Below are positions 21,638 to 60,108 of a DNA stretch of 64,000 nt, in pieces. The notes beneath the pieces are model-generated. The model had not been told where the DNA came from and did not search any database. It saw only the letters and a program-made list of their open reading frames with translations. The stretch's first letter is position 1; the number at the start of each line of letters is the position of its first letter. The DNA is from Actinostola sp. cb2023 (taxonomy: Eukaryota > Cnidaria > Anthozoa > Actiniaria > Actinostolidae). The DNA lies in the NCBI GenBank assembly GCA_033675265.1, contig JAUJYZ010000603.1:62001-126000 (forward strand). The letters run 5' to 3'. The position numbers were made by a program, and so were the translations under genes.

Positions 21638-22175
21638 GCCTTTACCACAGGTAACCCATGTCTGACCCCTGGTAAAGGCTTGGTTACCTTTCAAGATGGC
21701 TTCCTTAAGTTTTGATTCATAACATAAAGATGGTTTTCACTTTGAATAAAACTTAATTTCTTTACATTTTGCGATTTTTTTTTTACAAAATAACTTGTTC
21801 TCGAGAATTACTTCGTCTATATAACATAGAAGAGAATAAGGGCAGATAGTTCTCAGAACTGACACATTCCATTTAAGAACCGGTTGATCAGACCAGTCAG
21901 TTCTGCCAAATGGAAAGCGCCCTTAGTCACACGTGAACACTCGCTTTATGGTGCTATGTTTGAGACTATATAAATATACTATTGCTAGATTTCTCAGTCG
22001 TGGAACAGACTTGATCCTGCGAATATATACACAACAATTATCTGGGAAGTGACCAGTACCTCACATTCGGCATTTTATCGGCGAAAATGCGTTGTTACGG
22101 CGAATGGGTTACCTGTGGTAGGGTTTGTGCGAGAAGAATGAGTCGAGGAGTTCATAAACAACCTGACCACAGGTA
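21638..22175. mobile_element. TIR element between the convergent genes
   Basis: TTTACCACAGGTAACCCATG (about 21641) matches the reverse complement of ATGGGTTACCTGTGGTAGG (about 22105), and a related ACCACAGGTAACCAATAT lies at 22165. The ~480-bp unit has no ORF. It occupies most of the 1.06 kb between the WD gene stop (21291) and the plexin stop (22352), where nothing else is evident. Confidence 0.5.
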
Positions 22176-22351
22176 ACCAATATCATATCCACGACATGAA
22201 ATAAAAGCCTTTGCTACTGTTTTTAAAACCTTGGTTCAATATAATAATAGAATCATAAAATAAAGCTATTATTTTTCCGGGACGTTTGTGGGAAATATTT
22301 TCCATAGTGGTTGCCATGGTGACTAGGTGTTTTGAAGTGGCGATCTCACGT

Positions 22352-49134
<26,783 letters not shown>

Positions 49135-50968
49135 CTGGAATAGAACAAAGAAAATAAATTAGTTCTACTAAACCACACAACTGTGAAAAATGCACATGAA
49201 ACCACAATGTATAATAGAGATGCTGTCTATACTGGAAATGACTTATTGATTTCATGTGAAATGCACCGTACATGATTTATATACCCTTTGAAACTGGCAA
49301 ATGTAAATTACGGTATGTTCCTAAAATAAGTTTGTAAGAATGCTGAACGTTCAGTCCATACAGTTACCTCTTCATGAAAATGCATGTATAATCAGTACAT
49401 GTAATTCACCATATGTATGTAAACACTATTTTATAAGCACATTTTATACATACATACATACTTTATTAGAAATTCCCCAACAAGCTTAATTTCAAAAGCT
49501 AATTACTACCAGCTAGTACATAAGATAAAATTGTGTGCTGTTCTACATTGTATTATAGGCTAGACATGTATATATAGCGCTGCTCCTAAAAAGCTTTATA
49601 TTAGAATATAATCAGAATTTTATTCTGTATGGAAACAAAGAGTCTAGTCAGTCTGGCTTTAGTCCAGTAATATTTGTATCATACATGGCGTGAATTTCTC
49701 TATCAACAATTTGGGGTGTCAGCAATTTTGATATATAGTCTGGGCAAACAGACAAATGTGTATTTTAAACATTACCAGCCTGGTCATTAATGAAGGCAAT
49801 CTATATACTTTTGTGATGCCCACACGCACATATCCTCAGAAGTTTCACAATTATTAGCTTCCATCAGAAAAAGACAATACAAATATATTTTATTCATTAT
49901 TTTTCAGAGTTAATTTTAAGTCACCAATGTTTTGCCAAATAAGCAAAAAATTCAATACGGACACACATGTTATCCAAACAAAACATCACTAGACTACAGT
50001 ACAGCGTGAATTCTCAATACATAATGGCATTTGCTCACCTAGCAAATCAATAGACTTTGTCCTAATCGCCCAGCTAATGTAATGATACTGAAAATTCACT
50101 TTCATCTTTGGAAAACTATATAGTACCAGCTTGGTTCAGCATAACAGTGTCATAACAAATAAAGTATCAATGATGATGACAAAGTTTTCTGTAATTGTTC
50201 GTTTGTCGAGATGAAAGGATAAATGTAACGGTATTGTATAAATATATAAATACACACATCGGTCCAAGGCTAAACAACACTCCCTTTTAGAAAATGTATC
50301 TTTCAACAATAGATTGGGCAACGACTGAAACCTTCGGCTTCGTGTTTCTAGCTTGACTCACTTGTATCACTACGATCTTTGCTGAAATGATTATAAAGGG
50401 GATGGGTAATGTTGGAGTAGATAACTTCCGACGCCGTGTGGAATGTCGAGTTTGGTCTAATAACTTTAATACATCCAAAAGACAACAAACGAAGCCTCAT
50501 ATAGCCGCCATTTTATTTGATTATAATGGATTCCCACCAAGTTGATGTGAAGTGATAAAGCATCTTCGTGGTTCATAACTGTGGGGAACGATCCGAGAGC
50601 CATGCCCTCGACGAGAAAAAAAAGGACAAGCTGGCATCACTTCAGCAACGCTTTAACCGCTAACCTAAAGCACTTCGGCTGCGGCAAGAATAGACTTTCC
50701 GATCAAGAACTACCTTCATTGATTGACACCCATATAAATATCGAAGAATGAAGTTCAAACAAGAGGGTTTTTTTCCTCTCAAGAACCCAGATTCACAAGA
50801 ACATTTTGACAAAGCAGCTCGACTTGAGGAAGCCGGGGTTGTGATCTGCTCACTATTCGGCACATGCAAGTTGTCAATTAATTAATTGCATGCCTCGAAC
50901 ATTTTTGATCAAGTCTTCGATCTGTGTTCTCGACGATAAATGTGTTAAATTCGTATTAAGACACTTAC
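49135..50968 (-). other. PLXN: Plexin intron 1
   Basis: The acceptor TTCTATTCCAG precedes 49134; the donor CG|GTAAGT is at 50969/50968 on the minus strand. The interior is AT-rich. Short direct repeats of TACATGTA and ATACATACATAC are present, but there is no array or recognisable exon. First introns of developmental receptors often contain regulatory sequence; none can be identified here. Confidence 0.45.
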
Positions 50969-51050
50969 CGTACAAACTGCTCTTTTTCCCTTCGTAGATT
51001 TTCCACCTTGGCAGCGGATTTCAAGGCGTGATCGTCTACATTGGTGTCAC
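50969..51050 (-). other. PLXN: Probable plexin 5' noncoding exon
   Basis: On the minus strand a strong donor, TTTGTACG|GTAAGTGT, ends an exon at 50969. The coding exon 2 has an acceptor 21 nt before the ATG, so a noncoding first exon is required. The 5' limit is a guess. Confidence 0.4.
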
Positions 51051-51413
51051 TAAGGGTTTATTCCACAAACCGACCCACGCTCACTGACATACCGACAATT
51101 CAAACACACCTAAAGGGCGATCGAAGGTTTTACAATAACTTATGGCAGTTTACACAACTCTCTTAGATATCCAACAGCATCGATCGTGATCTATTTGTTC
51201 AAGAGATGATTCCAAAGATCATTTCACGTAACACACAAGGACTGAATACAACATACTGAACAGTTGGAGGCATCTCCCTAGGTACCAAGCCTTCCCGGCC
51301 TAGTGGAATGTTTGGCGGTTTGTTTTGTTTTTGGATCACATGGATTGAACGATGTCCGAAAGATAACGCGATTTGATTGCCTTTTAAAGCAAATTGACTG
51401 CTCCCACTTGAAG
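51051..51413. promoter_or_regulatory. Head-to-head plexin/MDM1 upstream interval
   Basis: A short interval separates the inferred plexin first exon (minus) from the MDM1 start codon (plus, 51414). The divergent arrangement and small spacing suggest shared or abutting promoters. No TATA box, CpG island or known factor site is convincing by eye. Confidence 0.35.
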
Positions 51414-54400
51414 ATGCCACCCAGGAATAGGGTAGGTTAGAGTTTTCATTCACGATAACCGATGTCATTCTTTATAAATGCCATTATTTTAGATTCTCTT
51501 GGCACAATTCATCGGTACGACTAACGAAGTATTTTGAACTACAACGCCACTATATCAGCCGTTAATGTGATATTACTAGGGTTTTGTGTGGGGATTATAT
51601 CTAGGCAAACATTTATAAACGTTGACAAATGAATTAAGTCTAAATTGATGACTGTGATTCAGCTGTTTGACACAGGCAACCCAGAATAGTTGTATTTGAG
51701 TTTCCAGAGAAAACGCTTCTGATTGTTCATTTTCTATTTTAGTTTGAAACTGAGTACAATGCTAACTTCAAGCCTCATGAGATTCGTTTAGCTTTAAAAA
51801 GACAGCACTTAAAAAAACAAGATGGTGATGTACTTTGCCAAGAGGCCCCCAGCAAAGGAGAGAATGGGGCAGGTGATGATTCTAAGAAAACAAATCAAAA
51901 AATCAAGGTGTGGAAAAGTAACTTTTTTCTAGATTTGCATGTGATCATTTTTTTCTTCCTTCCTTGTTTCTTTCTTGGCCCTCTTTTCTTTCTTTCCCTT
52001 GCTTTCCAAATTCCTATGATGCACAAGATCAAGTTACAAATGATTTAAGCTTAATTATTTCAACTCTTGAAGGTAAACCGTGCGCTACAGTACAAAGCTG
52101 GATTAGCCCCATCAATGCCAGCACAGAACAAGATAAGGTATCTATCAGAATACCAGAAGCAGTTTGAATGGAAAAGACCACTAGAACGAGAAGCACCAAT
52201 ACTCTCAGCCGAGATGATGATTTATGGAGGCCAGGATAGAAACCCCAGCAAAGCCAGTACAGTCAAACTTCCCAAGAAAACAGAGTATCAACTACAGTTT
52301 ATCAGACATCCAATTGTAAGTGCTTCTCCTGAAAGTAAAGGAGAGGAGATGGACAAAGACAAAGCAAGAGAAAAAGGCCACCAAGCTGTGTATAGTCCAT
52401 TAGGTAAGGAAATACAGTCTCCTTGCAATTGGCAGTCATTTCCTGAGACTATGAACACTGTTCATCTTTCTTCTCCAGACTCGAATGTGAGAACATAATC
52501 CTGGGTGCACAGTCTACCATTTCCTAAATATCATCATGCAACGCTAGTCCATAAGGAGACTAGGAAATATATTGTTTAATATTACTGTGGGTAGTATAAT
52601 ATAAATGAGTCATGCGTGGTGTATTACAATGTAATATGATATGATATTGTTATCGCATATTCTTGTTATTCTTAGGTTATCAAGATACACATGCTGCTGC
52701 AGGAAGACCATCCAGAAAATCACCTCCACCTATTATCCCCAGAAAGTCAATGGTGTAAGTGACATTGTTGTTTATACATTGATTGCCGACACAGCTTAAA
52801 TACTGCTGATTGGTTAATATTTTGATTGTTGTCTAAGCACAGGAAGCCCAACTTTTTCTTCTGAGGCTGAAAAGATATACATGTGACATACATGTAGGCC
52901 ATATGTCTAAAGAATGTTATTATTATTATTATTATTATTATACATGTGTGAGCATCTTTTGTTGGGCTTCCTGTGGTAGAGTGTACCTTGGAGAACATAC
53001 ATATGAGAGCATGGACCCCATATTAAAAAATCCCCAGGGTCTGTCCCCTGGGAGCAATCTACAAATGACCCCTTTACTGATTCCACCATTTTTGCTTTTT
53101 TGTCAATGAGTGATCAAATAAAATGAGGATCCATAACTTACGATACAGACCAAGCAAATTAAATGAGGTTAATGAGATGTTTATTAAAATTGGCTTCTGC
53201 ACCAACAAATATGTTTATTATATGGCTTCTGCACTAATAAATACACACAAAAAGGATGTTTTCATTCACTACGGTCTGTACAGGAAGTTATGGACTGTCT
53301 ATTGACCAATCACAATTGACCAATTTTATTGCCATTATAATAAAACCAACAATAGCCTCAGAAGTGAATAGTTGAGCTGTTTGTGTGCTAACTGTAATTG
53401 GTTCTAAAACAAGAAAAAATCACCAGAGGTGTAGAAATTTGAATGGTTTTGCATTATAACAATTAATATTTTTTGTTTTCTAATCAGATTCCAGAGTGAG
53501 TACCATGCCAACTTCAAGTCCCCTTCAAAATATGTGTATGCCAAAGGATCATGGGTGGGTGCAGACCCCCCTCACTTGCACACCCCTGATGAGGTGGGTA
53601 TCATGAAATGCTATTATAGTACAGTCAAACCTCTACTAACGGCCACCTCCCCACAACGGCCACCTCGCTGTAACGGCCAGCGGTTTTTGTCATGGCCACC
53701 AGCGAGCCCACATTTATTCATTTTTAAAACCTCCAGACAACGGCCACTCCTACACAACGGACACAAAATTTTGTCCTGAGGTGGCCGTTGTGGAAGAGGT
53801 TCAACTGTATATGGGAGGTGCATCTTCTCTATCAATGACCAGTGCAATTAAGGTGTTTATTATTTTATACTTTTATTGTAGAAATCTGACAGTGAGATCA
53901 AGCCTTCAAGCATTGCATGGTATCAGCAGGTACTGAACATTTCACTGTAGATTTATTATTTACTGGGTCATTGTTTTGCTACTTGTGATGGTTGTTCATC
54001 ATGTACACTACATGTACAAAACAATTTATCATCTTAGTGTTAAGGTACAGGCACACGGTGCAACGTTGCGTGCAGTATTTCTGGCAGTGTGAATGGTGTC
54101 CACATCTGTAATTATTGTGGCAAAGCTTATTGAAGTTGTGCGATCCTATTTCTGCAATATTGCGTGCCGAGGTGGACACATGCTGAAAGTGTGCCATTGC
54201 TGACAATAAATAGTGTGTGCAATGTTGCAGCGTTATTTACTCATAACCTTTCTTGTTTCATTCTTCAATTGTTTTTTTCTTCATTTCTAATACAAATTAT
54301 AAAAGTTTGTTCATTCATTCATTTATTCATTCGTTCACTTTTCATATTTTATTTAAAGGTTTCGTTTATTCATTCATTCATTCACTTTTCTTATTTCATA

Positions 54401-55444
54401 TAAAGGTTTCGTTTATTCATTCATTCATTCACTTTTCTTATTTCATTTAAAGGTTTCGTTTATTCATTCATTCATTCATTCACTTTTCACATTTCATTTA
54501 TTAAGGTGTTGGAGCTCCGAGAGAAAGTTCACAGTTACAGATGTCGCGCAAGAGAAGGTTCTCACTTCTTCAGCTTGCTTAAAGATCTACAAAAACAAGA
54601 CGATCAAGAAACTCCAGCCAAGGACAAGGAAGAGCCACATGAACGAGCTCAGCACGTACATCCCGATACGCCGCAGTCTGAGCCATCGAGAAAGTCAACG
54701 CCTGTAAAAACAAAAGCACAAAGAGATGAAAACGTGACGAAAAGTGATGCAAAACCCAAGGAGCCAAACAGAGGGCATCCAGAAAACCTGAAGGATGGTG
54801 CACCCGCCCAAGCACCTCGTGTTGACCCTGTGAATGCAGAAGAACCAGGTCAACCAAGGTTATTCTGGGACAAAAATATTGCCCTACCCGGACCGCCTCT
54901 CAAAAAGGTCAATTCACTTGAGAATATATCAAATAAACGCGCAAATGGAAGCTCAGGGAGCAGCCACGGGGAGCTGACTCCCGTTAGACGAGGGAGCAGG
55001 CACGAGGAACCGACTCCCGTTAGACGAGAGGCGTGGTTCAAAGAAAGACCAGATCGCGCCCTAGTCATCCCACCATACCACATTTCAACCTCGTCTGCTT
55101 CAACAGCGAGTTACGACTCACGTTCAGATGTCACTATATCGGACATCGACCACAGCAATACCGACCACCAGGAACCTTCTTTCGACGACAAACCGCCACG
55201 TCGAGAAATCCCACTTGCAACAAGACAGTTCACTGGAAAGCGACAAGAACTCGGCGATGATCGTAGGGTTGACACGCACTGTCGTGGGGATTCTCTGTCG
55301 TCGTCGCGCAATGATGGGTCTACTACTTCTAATAGTTTCATGTCGCAAAATAGCGATGCCTTCTCTGTCGAAGCCATGGACAAACGACGGGCTCTTGCAT
55401 CACTGACCTTGCAGCGAGCAAAGAGGCGGCAAGCACAGTTGTGA
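51414..55444 (+). CDS. MDM1: MDM1, microtubule-binding nuclear/centriolar protein
   Basis: Seven exons join in frame: 51414-51431 (MPPRNR), 51743-51907, 52073-52403, 52676-52754, 53488-53593, 53882-53929, 54506-55444 (TGA); 561 residues. MDM1 proteins carry repeated SEYxxxFxWK-type motifs that bind microtubules and act at centrioles to restrain duplication. Here they read ETEYNANFKPHE, LSEYQKQFEWKRP, KTEYQLQFIRHP and QSEYHANFKSPSKYVYAKG. The conserved AWYQQVLELREKVHSYRCRA block and the basic C-terminal ASLTLQRAKRRQAQ also match the family. The protein is shorter than vertebrate MDM1 (about 700 aa). The start is chosen because MPPRNR joins FETEY as in the family N terminus, with an acceptable GTAGGT donor. 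ATTAAA at 56051 is a possible poly(A) signal. Confidence 0.88.
52073..52403 (+). CDS. MDM1: MDM1 exon 3 with two SEY-type motifs
   Basis: Phase 0 acceptor TTGAAG|GTAAAC; the exon contains YLSEYQKQFEWKRPLERE and KKTEYQLQFIRHP, two microtubule-binding repeats about 50 residues apart. It ends in phase 1 before GTAAGG. A tract of TTTCTTCCTTCCTTG-type pyrimidines lies in the preceding intron. Confidence 0.85.
53618..53812. mobile_element. Pogo/Tigger-like MITE
   Basis: TACAGTCAAACCTCTACTAA at about 53619 and AGAGGTTCAACTGTA at about 53809 form inverted ends, with CGGCCACCTC / GAGGTGGCCG inside. CAGT...ACTG termini flanked by TA are the form of pogo-type Tc1/mariner MITEs. It lies in the MDM1 intron between exons 5 and 6. 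A fragment with a similar style of end (AGAAAGAGTCGACTGTACA) is at 44905-44935. Confidence 0.65.
54041..54235. mobile_element. MITE family A, copy 2
   Basis: GCACACGGTGCAACGTTGCG near 54050 pairs with GTGTGCAATGTTGCAGCG near 54232. Internal TATTTCTGCAATATTGCG and GAGGTGGACACATGCTG match copy 1 (22999-23195). It lies in the last MDM1 intron. Confidence 0.65.
54300..54505 (+). repeat. ~50-bp tandem repeat ending at the MDM1 acceptor
   Basis: Four imperfect units each contain ATTCATTCATTCACTTTTC, then TTATTTCATTTAAAG|GTTTCG. The last unit becomes CATTTATTAAG|GTGTTGG, the real acceptor of exon 54506-55444. Each earlier unit therefore carries a similar Y-rich AG|GT site. Homology stops at the exon, so only the intron side is repeated. 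Confidence 0.75.
54506..55444 (+). CDS. MDM1: MDM1 last exon
   Basis: The exon holds 312 codons: VLELREKVHSYRCRAREGSH, a long charged, disordered region, the direct peptide repeat GELTPVRRGSRHEEPTPVRR, and the end ALASLTLQRAKRRQAQL-stop. Antisense and shifted ORFs over the same DNA are shadows. Confidence 0.88.
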   Translation: MLELREKVHSYRCRAREGSHFFSLLKDLQKQDDQETPAKDKEEPHERAQHVHPDTPQSEPSRKSTPVKTKAQRDENVTKSDAKPKEPNRGHPENLKDGAPAQAPRVDPVNAEEPGQPRLFWDKNIALPGPPLKKVNSLENISNKRANGSSGSSHGELTPVRRGSRHEEPTPVRREAWFKERPDRALVIPPYHISTSSASTASYDSRSDVTISDIDHSNTDHQEPSFDDKPPRREIPLATRQFTGKRQELGDDRRVDTHCRGDSLSSSRNDGSTTSNSFMSQNSDAFSVEAMDKRRALASLTLQRAKRRQAQL

Positions 55445-55638
55445 AGTACAGCTTGCTTGTGAATATTGTGATGGTGACCGTTGCAAGGCTGCAGTATTTA
55501 TAGAATACATCTTCGTATCTCTGCTCACCCATCCTTTCCTTCAGCCCTAGGCCTTTCCACAGGCTAACCTCTGCTCCAACCCAACCTATGTGGTCAGGGC
55601 TACATTATGCCCATTTACCTCCCCAACCCCCCAACCCG

Positions 55639-55673
<35 letters not shown>

Positions 55674-58600
55674 TCCCCAAAAGAAAAACGGCACACCCTT
55701 TCTTATTTGTGAGAGTCGAAATGGCTTGGAGACGAGTTTGTTAATCTAAGTACAATTATTTTACTTCTTAGCGAATTGTATATATAGTAAATTAAGATGG
55801 AATGATGGTCATTTTCAACGAAGTAATACTAAGTACTGTACTACATTCTTACATGGTTTCACGGAGAGTCAAACTTTTAGAATTTCAAACTGAAAATAAT
55901 TTTGAACTTTTTAAAAAGTTTTAAAGTAAGTTTTGATACTATTTTCAAGTGCATCAGAGATGAAACACCAACAACCTAGCTTAGTATCGAATAGCAAGTG
56001 TAGGCTAGAGCATGGTAACTCTGATGGAGAGCATTTCCAGGATAATGTTTATTAAATACAATATTTTAATATCAAAATAGACCGTGTGTTGTCTTTATCT
56101 ATCTTCAGATTGCTTTCTCTCTAATCATACTCGACACTATTCAACACCTCGCCAAACGCAGGAGCCCATATTGTCAACATGCGCAGAAAACGGCCAGGAC
56201 AGGATCTCAACCATTTCACCTTGTCCCCCCTGTCGTGGTTCAGCTAAACAACTTGTGACGTACATGCATGTACGAGAAATTGCCGCGGACAAGCTTGAAT
56301 TTTGGGAAAGCCAAAAAGGCTCCTTTACGTTATTATGCCTCCACTTCTCGAACAGTGTTAAACATGACTCTTGAACATTTGGATCCCACAAATTCCAGTG
56401 TCCGCCTTTATTACTCGGGCACTTCCCGAAGAAGCCCGAGTTATAAAATGGGCTTTTTTTTCGTTGGCCACAAACGGGCCGAATAGTTTCCGAACGCGTA
56501 TCGAATTAAATCCGAAGAATTGTTCGCTCTACGAACGCAGGCGATCGACGCCACAAGGGAAGCCATCTTTAGAGCGACGGATTTCATTTTCCAGTAGATT
56601 TTGTTTTGGTAGACCCTTGTTGGCTCGATTTCCAGCCGTTTAAAGCGGTACTTGGACCAAAAATCGAACAGCTTTTTGACCGATTTTAATCACCGTAGAT
56701 AGATCTATAGAAGTACAATATTGGTTCTCTGTGGTATCGTTTAAATGCTACAGTTAGAGAGGAAGAACTTTATAGGCAAAATACGGAAGTCTTGAAAATC
56801 AGCTAACGCTTTAGTTGCCAAGTTTTGATGGAGTTTTAACCGTTTTTTCTTGATTCTGATTAATCTTTGAGCTGTGCACCACAGGGAGCCCAAATTCACA
56901 TATTCACCGGCATCGGAACGCATTCTTCGCCAATTCAAAAACTCTTCAGTTTTCAAAACCAAAACGTTGAATAAAGCTTTAAATCGCTGGGTAAAAAGAT
57001 TTTAGTAATCGTGCCTGTTTGCGTAGAAATCAGGATTTAGAATGAAATCCCGTAAAATCCTGTTTTTAAGTAACAGAACAGAACATTCTACATTTACATG
57101 ATTAACTTGCAAAATCTTGATGGACATACGGCTAGTTTCAGTGCAAATATAATATGGAAATATAACTTTAACAAGGTCTTCAGAGGCTGACTAATTTGGT
57201 GTTCCACAGTCCTCTATCCTCCGGTTGGTTTCCTCCGGTTACTAAGGAGTACGAAAGATCGCTGCACGACTAAATATGTTCTTATAAGTAATACCATGAC
57301 AAGAATAAATTTCACGCAAGCGAACCGAGGGAGAGTTTGTGGAAGGCCCGACACCGCAGGCGGAGGGACTTTTCAATACAAACTCTCCCGAGGCTTGAGG
57401 GAAATTTAACCACTAATTTCCATTTAATCACCAATTTCCCAAATTGTCATGTTTGTAATACCATGATCACCGAGGAAATAAAGTAAAATATAGTTCACTT
57501 TGTTAAACTTAGAGCGGAATGAATGTCGAAAACCTGACCCTATTTAACAGTCCAGATTAGCTACCGAATCAACCCCCAGTCAATACCAAACGCTAGTTGC
57601 TAGCCATAAACAGTGGGCGGAGCGCGATTAAATAAGCACACATAACCTCCGCGGCCCACTCGTACGGTCCGCGGCCCAGGTTGGTACTTAGTACAAATGA
57701 AAGAAGAATATCTCCTGAATCTTCCTGGCTAAAAATCTAAGCCCAATCAAATTTTTGTAGGCAGAAAGATAAGTATTTATCTGAGGAATTGGGCTGAAAT
57801 TGGCTTCAAATTAGCGCTTTGAAGCGCCAGCTCGGCACAGAAAATAACTCACCGTTTGCCAGGATTTCGCTCCATTGCTCCGAAAACCAGCCCAAGTGAA
57901 GCTTTGAATAATTCTCTTTCACGTCATAGCTTTGAATTTCGCAAACACTTTCGGGAATATTAATAATCTAGAAAATGAAACCTTTACTGCGAGAAAAACG
58001 GATAGACCCGAATTATGACGTCATAATCCTTTTAGCAGAAAATATTGGCGTTATCAAATTTGATACTAATCTGGACTGCTTAAGGATGAAGAATTGGAAA
58101 ATTCATATCAGAAGTGCATACGCTGGCTGTTACGCTAAGCGGATTTTATAGTCAAAATAAAAAAAGTGTACCCAAATTAAAGATCGAATATTTTATTTTA
58201 TGGTGAAAAAGCAAAATATGGTAGCCAATTTAAGGATCTGGAGCTGGAGGTTCAAAAACCATACCCTATTCGGGGGCACATACTATATGGCATCCCCTCC
58301 CCCCCCCCCCCCCCCCCCCCCCACTCCCCTCCCCCCCCCCCCCCCCCCCCTCCCCCCCTCCCCCCCCCCCCCCCCCCCCCCTCCCACGCTCCCCTCCGGG
58401 ATCCAACCACGACGCTATATAACTGTGGGTTCATTGCAATTCAAGATAGGTCCTAGCGCGTCGACAGGCCTACTTAAAATGATAGCCCAACAGACTTTCG
58501 TAGAAACCGTGATTTAGGATCGCCACTAGACTCCAAGATAAAACACAGCTAGCTCAAGCAACGGATCAAACGCGGATAAAAAGCGTTACAAACCGCTTCA

Positions 58601-59034
58601 GTTCTCTGTAATACTCGACAGAATAAAGCCACACTTGTGTATTTATTTTGGCGCGGTTTCTTGATGTATTGAACACTGTCCCCGCGGGCTTTTGTCAATT
58701 CCAAACCTTATTCACGTGACTTCCCTAACTGACTATATTGCACTACGTATTAGCATGTCAATGAAGCTTCGCCGAGTAGACTACAAAAATCACACCTTAA
58801 TATAATATGAGTGACTAGATGGAGCAATGGTCTAATAGGGTTTATCTGAAGTTATGGCTTAGGGGCCGGATATCCCCTCACTCACTGGCCTTTTGGTTAG
58901 GACCTAGCATGTAGCACCGGGATAGAGCGGGCGGGGCCGAAATCTTCACCCTTTACGTAAGTCGATTCGATGTCTCGGCGTCCCATTCAGTTCTTTTTTC
59001 TTTTTTCCAGTTTGTTTCCGTCTTTCCTTTGATA

Positions 59035-59130
59035 CGGGAGGGGTGGCATCGTGACCAAAAGCAAAGAGCCAAAGGTCTGGAGTTCGAGTCTCACAGGAGT
59101 CGATCTTTTTTTTTCTGTTTTTTTTTCCTT
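59035..59130 (+). ncRNA. tRNA-like Pol III-type sequence, possibly a SINE head
   Basis: GTGGCATCGTGACC resembles an A box, and GAGTTCGAGTCTC a B box (GTTCRANNC) about 40 bp on. Runs of T follow at 59107 and later. The predicted cloverleaf stem pairing is poor, so this is not called a tRNA gene; a tRNA-derived SINE remnant is more likely. Confidence 0.3.
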
Positions 59131-59445
59131 CTTTTTTATTTTTTTTGCGCGTTTCATTTTCGCACTTTTTTTCTTGTCCTTTCCTTTTAGTTTTATTGTT
59201 TTGATTTTAATTTGAAATAAGAAAGTTTTGGTTTTGACAAGGCAATGCACAGGAACCCCAATAGTATATGCAAACATGCAAAGATTTAAAAAAATGAAAA
59301 CAAATCTTACCTGAACCATTCTGCATGCATCACACATTCAGTTTGAAATGGTCTTTCCGCTTTTATATACGCCTGTTTACTAAAGAGAAGATTTTTATAA
59401 ATCTTCAGATACTGACCCCCCCCCCCCCCCCCCCCTTTTCTCCAA

Positions 59446-59735
59446 TACAGATATACACCTATTTCAAAAAAGGTTGTCAGAGAGAAGGGCGATAGGAGAA
59501 TGGTGAATGGTCATTCTAAGACCAGATGGAACTATAGATGTGTATGTATATGCAAATAACCTGACAATTTAGTTCATAAAGCTTTCAGTTGTACATTGTA
59601 AGTAATTATTACGAAACCAAAATAGAATAATTTAAATTGACGAGCAGTCAACTTTGGTCTTTGAATATTAAAGCATTCTCCTATCTCCTTTCTCTCTGAC
59701 AACCTTTTTTGAAATAGGTGTATATACACAGGAAA
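59446..59735. mobile_element. Foldback element with ~60-bp inverted ends
   Basis: ATATACACCTATTTCAAAAA at about 59452 is matched by TTTTTGAAATAGGTGTATAT at about 59707-59726. The inner GGTTGTCAGAGAGAAGG matches CTTTCTCTCTGACAACC. It is about 290 bp with no ORF. Confidence 0.65.
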
Positions 59736-59972
59736 CTGCACTATTTTGACGTATATCCGCTCAGCGGGAGATATCTTTGTACTGTCAGAGACTGTCGTGC
59801 CACGTTCCAGGAACTCATTTGCATAATGTATCTTTCGAGGAATCCGTCAGACGTCGCTTCAAAGAAACTCGAATGACAAAGAACCAGGTTTGTTATTCGG
59901 TGCATCCTAACGATCGCTGGCAAGTCAAGAATGCAGTGAAGAACTTGTGAACTTATTGAAGAGTTTAAATCT

Positions 59973-60108
59973 ATGTTTATCGCTGTAAACACAGAACCCG
60001 CCAAGGAATTTAATAGCGATGATGTCCCTTCCTCATGCACATTTGAGCTGCACAAATCGAAAGAAGAATTTGTTATAGGAAAAGACCGTATAGCACGAGG
60101 TAAGCGGG
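59973..60108 (+). CDS. Candidate first coding exon of an unidentified gene
   Basis: ATG at 59973 opens 45 codons (MFIAVNTEPAKEFNSDD..., FELHKSKEEFVIGKDRIAR), ending in phase 1 at GCACGAG|GTAAGC, a strong donor. The composition looks protein-like and the FVIGKDRI string faintly recalls an FHA-domain start, but this is not enough to name it. No second exon is evident before the satellite at 61411; the gene would continue beyond 64000. Confidence 0.35.

Larger units (their letters stand above)
55445..59972. other. Non-coding stretch right of MDM1
   Basis: No recognisable exon. Contents seen: a poly-C run (55637-55671), ATTAAA (56051), poly-C/CCCCTCCC (58280-58390, with the transposon-related ACCATACCCTATTCG string before it), a degenerate tRNA-like/T-run segment (59045-59170), poly-C (59418-59436) and a foldback element (59446-59735). 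A weak inverted pair GGAGAGTTTGTGG / ACAAACTCTCCCG lies at 57330-57395. ORFs at 56084-56643 and 58200-58517 show no family features. Confidence 0.6.

Noticed and set aside
56084..56643. Several 70-96 codon ORFs right of MDM1
   Set aside because: Overlap one another on both strands, show no domain features and lack convincing splice sites.
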